Shown here: piece after piece, positions 62,401-64,000 of the stretch
Layout: each line of letters opens with the position of its first letter
Numbering within the stretch: the first letter of the stretch is position 1
Assembly: GCA_963675565.2 (NCBI GenBank)
Contig: CAXXYD010000002.1
Coordinates: 682,001 to 746,000, forward strand
Length of the DNA: 64,000 nt
Source of the DNA: JARRKU01 sp963675565
GTDB lineage: Bacteria > Desulfobacterota > Desulfobacteria > Desulfobacterales > Desulfosarcinaceae
Direction: 5' to 3'
Notes under the pieces: model-generated
Told to the model about the DNA's origin: nothing
Database searches by the model: none
Seen by the model: the letters and a program-made list of their open reading frames with translations, nothing else
Made by a program: the position numbers and the translations under genes

Positions 62401-62740
62401 CTTGAAGTTCTTCCATCGAACTGGCGGGCGGTTTGCGCAACTCCGTGGCAACGGTATTGAAAAGGTCGGATATAGGTGAAATCAAGGTACGAATATATAC
62501 GGGGCGGTGTTTGCGTTTTCGCAATTCCGGAAAAATACCGGCTTTGAGAAGAGATGTTTTGCCGAGCCCTGAACGCCCATACAATACGAAGGTCGGCCCC
62601 CTCAGTATACCGGTGACCACTTCACGGATCTCCCGGTTGCGTCCGGCAAAGTTTGGTTGGTCCGCTTCATCAAAATATTCAAGGAATTTATAAGGATTCT
62701 TGACCGAAAACCAATTCGCATCTGCGGCCGGCAAATTCAT
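59426..62740 (-). CDS. nSTAND NTPase with HEAT-like repeats, membrane region and C-terminal domain
   Basis: A 1104-residue protein. The N-terminal STAND module starts NPYKFLEYFDEADQPNFAGR; the P-loop GRSGLGKTS is at about residues 55-63, Walker B VVLVLDQFEEFF near 125-137 and a winged-helix end ELLHERLVAMIVEWL near 355-370. Residues about 455-560 look like HEAT repeats (LKDPSVNVRSAASRSFVRLA). Seven or eight membrane spans follow at about 587-852, then a 240-residue beta-rich C-terminal domain. The ATG at 62740 overlaps the upstream stop in ATGA; an ATG at 62776 is less likely. It is translationally coupled to the CHAT-SIR2-like gene. Confidence 0.85.
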   Translation of the reverse strand: MNLPAADANWFSVKNPYKFLEYFDEADQPNFAGRNREIREVVTGILRGPTFVLYGRSGLGKTSLLKAGIFPELRKRKHRPVYIRTLISPISDLFNTVATELRKPPASSMEELQAMLKGAPNEDTVVLVLDQFEEFFIRFRKNLAEYQDFIRAIETILKDNTLRVRVLFSLREDYLAQMEDFHGHLPGLFENDYRLMPLSAYGTRRAVSQPLINAQIKYEQKLIVNIVNQLDGLRFDPPLLQVICTEIFRQAVQRKADHFELRNADLQKVGGLDGIFRRYLDAFIKEVPDESHLVARTLLDALITQENTKQAVTLDFFRLAGFEASEKELTTILDLLVRHSLVRRDRRGGDIWYELLHERLVAMIVEWLDLDQEFFKFRFARDLIRNCSKGEVFRANHELLLNVGQIRGVVGPYRDRLRLKPLEIEFMARSVIYRQSPAADISGEVEFWCAQFGAEPSCDLLLNFFDDHDETARLGAASSSIIVADIEGKLSEKCFDLALKDPSVNVRSAASRSFVRLADDHQLNALAVALNQKETRPNALDVLADMHQSGRSMAAFNWLWRRRGKSTFKKRALRKHRNDIHERGKTGALAGLLAGLAWAFTVGIGLTLLFMWAVAEGREWIEILLITMGTMLPVALALGTWSGYSSARKAARAAATGTRGQWFSVFVKPGVYFWVLSGLSFIIAMIILVNADVGANLHIGWMILLWVFLAAIAGTAFVGFIYTLLAGFLRAVQGCVWPGVHRNHIWIWAFISSMGVPLLIPAVMLSVQGYWLSDYTGNLFLKFLSGFIMYLALIGGPLFSFLVFTICASLAVSAEKIPMGRLNGIKKNTQRISRIISILSFLGVTVWFGWMYGFDTIPFRPFAHAIALLPGREILLTSKLGPGIPDTDYYAIPSITQYKVIRVINDGDDVSMSIHGNKLNYSKNIEMLLCPWFHNLAISYRGKKKRYKAVITPIYSKVRFTLFPVQNIEDSMPLESGNKYYIKECRMNRKTDSDPTVWQGSIQSELAAQGLKVTVFIPQAQYMLTEGGTLEINAIGSAIYEGKAKLKLRSAHARKPLPINEPTGILEPDPSGHWGLNYTLTIPNLTDTGLIPSVQLIVLFQIAP

Positions 62741-64000
62741 GACGGGCCCCCGGGCGAGATATTGCTCAAGGCCCATATGAAGTCATTAAGCTCCTCCTTG
62801 ATCCAATAGACGTCAAACTTTTCCCAGTAGGCCTGGTCGGCGTCCGTATGGTCCCGGCAAACAAAAAAAGTCGGACCCTGGTTTCGCGTCGGGCCGCTGT
62901 CAAGAAGTTGGGTGCACAGGCGGCGGATTATAGGGTCCCGCGGGCTCACGCCTATCAGCAGGAGACTGCGACCCGGCGCTTCCCGGGTCAAGCTGATGAT
63001 GGGTGAACTCATATGCCCTAAATCGTGCCACAATCGGTCATGATCGTCTTCAGTCAGAATCAGTGAATTGATGTATGCAATTGAGCCCCGCAGAAGGACC
63101 AGGAGGGGAATGTCCGCATTCGTATCAATTTCTTCCGTTAAGTTGACCAGCGTCCGCATCGACTTGTCTTGCTGACGAAGCGCTTCTTCCATGAGTCCGT
63201 CAAAATAAGTATAAATAATGCCCGGCACGTTCCAGGAGGCAATATTCCGGAGTGACTGTGGAATGGCCGTCCTTTCATAGGCTTTTTGAATTGAACGCAC
63301 GAGTTTAAAGCGTCTGTGAACATATTGATAGTGCTGGCAGACACATTGGAACAGCATGGAATGCAACCATTCGCCCGTTATTTTGACCGCATCAAAATCT
63401 TCATTGCGTGGGTAATTCGACTCCTGTGCCAGGCGTCCGGCAAGTTGCCCCGGGTCCAGCCCCGGCATACCCTTGCGGGTTGCACCTGCAGCTAATATGC
63501 CCGGACCGATGACGGGGATACACAAGCCTTCCTGAAATACATCGACAATCTCTGCGGGCACATTTTCGGGCAAAGGCGGTGCGAGAATCGGCTGGGCCAC
63601 CGGGACCGTATGGCGGCTGCGCAATTCAAAGAGATGTTCATGATCCTGGGCAATATAGAGCACCGGGGTAACAAAGCCGCGGATCTTGCTTTCGGTGCTG
63701 TTCAAATGAAGGGATCGCCGGGCAAGCTGAACCGCCAAATCAACCCGTCCGGGATTTCTGCCGCTCAGAAGCTGGTGGTAAAACTCGTTGGAAAATTTGA
63801 TGGCGACATCGTCCGGAATTTCATACCGCATGGCTACCACGCATGACACACCGGCTCTGAGCAGAAGCGGTCCCAACCCGCTGAGCGTCCGTTTAGGATT
63901 GGGTGTAGCGCCCAGACAACAGTTCAGGACGACCAGCCGAACCGAGGAGCCACGGAACATCTCGGCAAAGGTCTCGGCCTCGACCCAAAGTTCCTCGCCC
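62737..64000 (-). CDS. CHAT protease-like domain fused to SIR2-like domain, N-terminus outside window
   Basis: About 420 residues in the window, open at the right edge. The first part is the C-terminal half of a CHAT (caspase-like) protease: RLVVLNCCLGATP with the catalytic Cys, LSGLGPLLLRAGVSCVVAM and AVQLARRSLHL. The paired His would lie outside the window. From 63530 a SIR2-like domain follows: PVIGPGILAAG, NVPGIIYTYFDGLMEEAL, VLLRGSIAYINSLILTEDD and SLLLIGVSPRDPIIRRL. The usual Asn and His of active SIR2 NAD-hydrolases are replaced by Tyr and Arg. The stop overlaps the start of the nSTAND gene. A conflict or cell-death role is inferred. Confidence 0.82.
   Translation of the reverse strand, partial: GEELWVEAETFAEMFRGSSVRLVVLNCCLGATPNPKRTLSGLGPLLLRAGVSCVVAMRYEIPDDVAIKFSNEFYHQLLSGRNPGRVDLAVQLARRSLHLNSTESKIRGFVTPVLYIAQDHEHLFELRSRHTVPVAQPILAPPLPENVPAEIVDVFQEGLCIPVIGPGILAAGATRKGMPGLDPGQLAGRLAQESNYPRNEDFDAVKITGEWLHSMLFQCVCQHYQYVHRRFKLVRSIQKAYERTAIPQSLRNIASWNVPGIIYTYFDGLMEEALRQQDKSMRTLVNLTEEIDTNADIPLLVLLRGSIAYINSLILTEDDHDRLWHDLGHMSSPIISLTREAPGRSLLLIGVSPRDPIIRRLCTQLLDSGPTRNQGPTFFVCRDHTDADQAYWEKFDVYWIKEELNDFIWALSNISPGGPS

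Overview
The window looks like chromosome of a GC-rich (roughly 58 percent, by eye) anaerobic proteobacterium-like organism, most plausibly a Desulfobacterota member of the Desulfobacteraceae/Desulfosarcinaceae type. This is inferred from gene content: a desulforedoxin-like small protein, a DUF169 protein, a split glycine decarboxylase, fatty-acyl activation genes, a sigma-54 activator and glycine betaine transport. No rRNA, tRNA or CRISPR array is visible, and nothing here names the species.

Left part (1-21.5 kb). A minus-strand operon (7370 down to 1) encodes an IolC-like sugar kinase, a mannonate/fructuronate-type SDR, a MalK-type ATPase, a sugar-binding protein, two MalFG-type permeases and a LarA-like nickel-pincer racemase cut by the window edge. 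This is a sugar or sugar-acid uptake and catabolic unit. After a repeat-bearing gap come a hotdog thioesterase, methylglyoxal synthase (mgsA) and a membrane methyltransferase-like protein. A MarR regulator then precedes an acyl-CoA dehydrogenase, an acyl-CoA synthetase and a DUF4442 thioesterase-like protein. The two MarR-region promoters share an operator-like motif. A decayed IS200-type element follows, then a YHS protein and a receiver-PAS-histidine kinase translationally coupled to a sigma-54 activator.

Middle part (21.5-56 kb). It holds a nucleotidyltransferase, an SDR/aldehyde dehydrogenase/hydrolase group, a proXWV-like osmoprotectant importer on the minus strand, and an Lrp-type regulator with gcvT-gcvH-gcvPA-gcvPB-lipB-lipA. 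Next are a desulforedoxin-like protein, a CBS protein and a CoA-transferase fused to a GNAT domain. A Liv-type amino acid importer is followed by a FadR-type GntR regulator and a PutA-like proline catabolic enzyme. Near-identical TGGT-N3-ACCA palindromes stand before livG and before the GntR gene, which suggests one regulon for amino acid uptake and proline oxidation. The part ends with a NYN/LOTUS protein, a spermidine-synthase-like protein, a DUF99 protein and a large receiver/PEP-synthase-like ATP-grasp protein.

Right part (56-64 kb). This is the accessory-looking end. It contains a REP-type transposase (RAYT) remnant abutting a dispersed intergenic repeat that recurs near 7.7 and 26.0 kb, a DUF169 protein, a branched inverted-repeat structure, an unrecognised protein, and a tightly coupled minus-strand pair. 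The pair is a CHAT protease-like domain fused to a SIR2-like domain (N-terminus outside the window) and a 1104-residue nSTAND NTPase with HEAT-like, multi-spanning membrane and C-terminal globular regions. This pair is the best candidate for an undescribed conflict or defence system; its SIR2-like part appears to lack the usual catalytic Asn and His.
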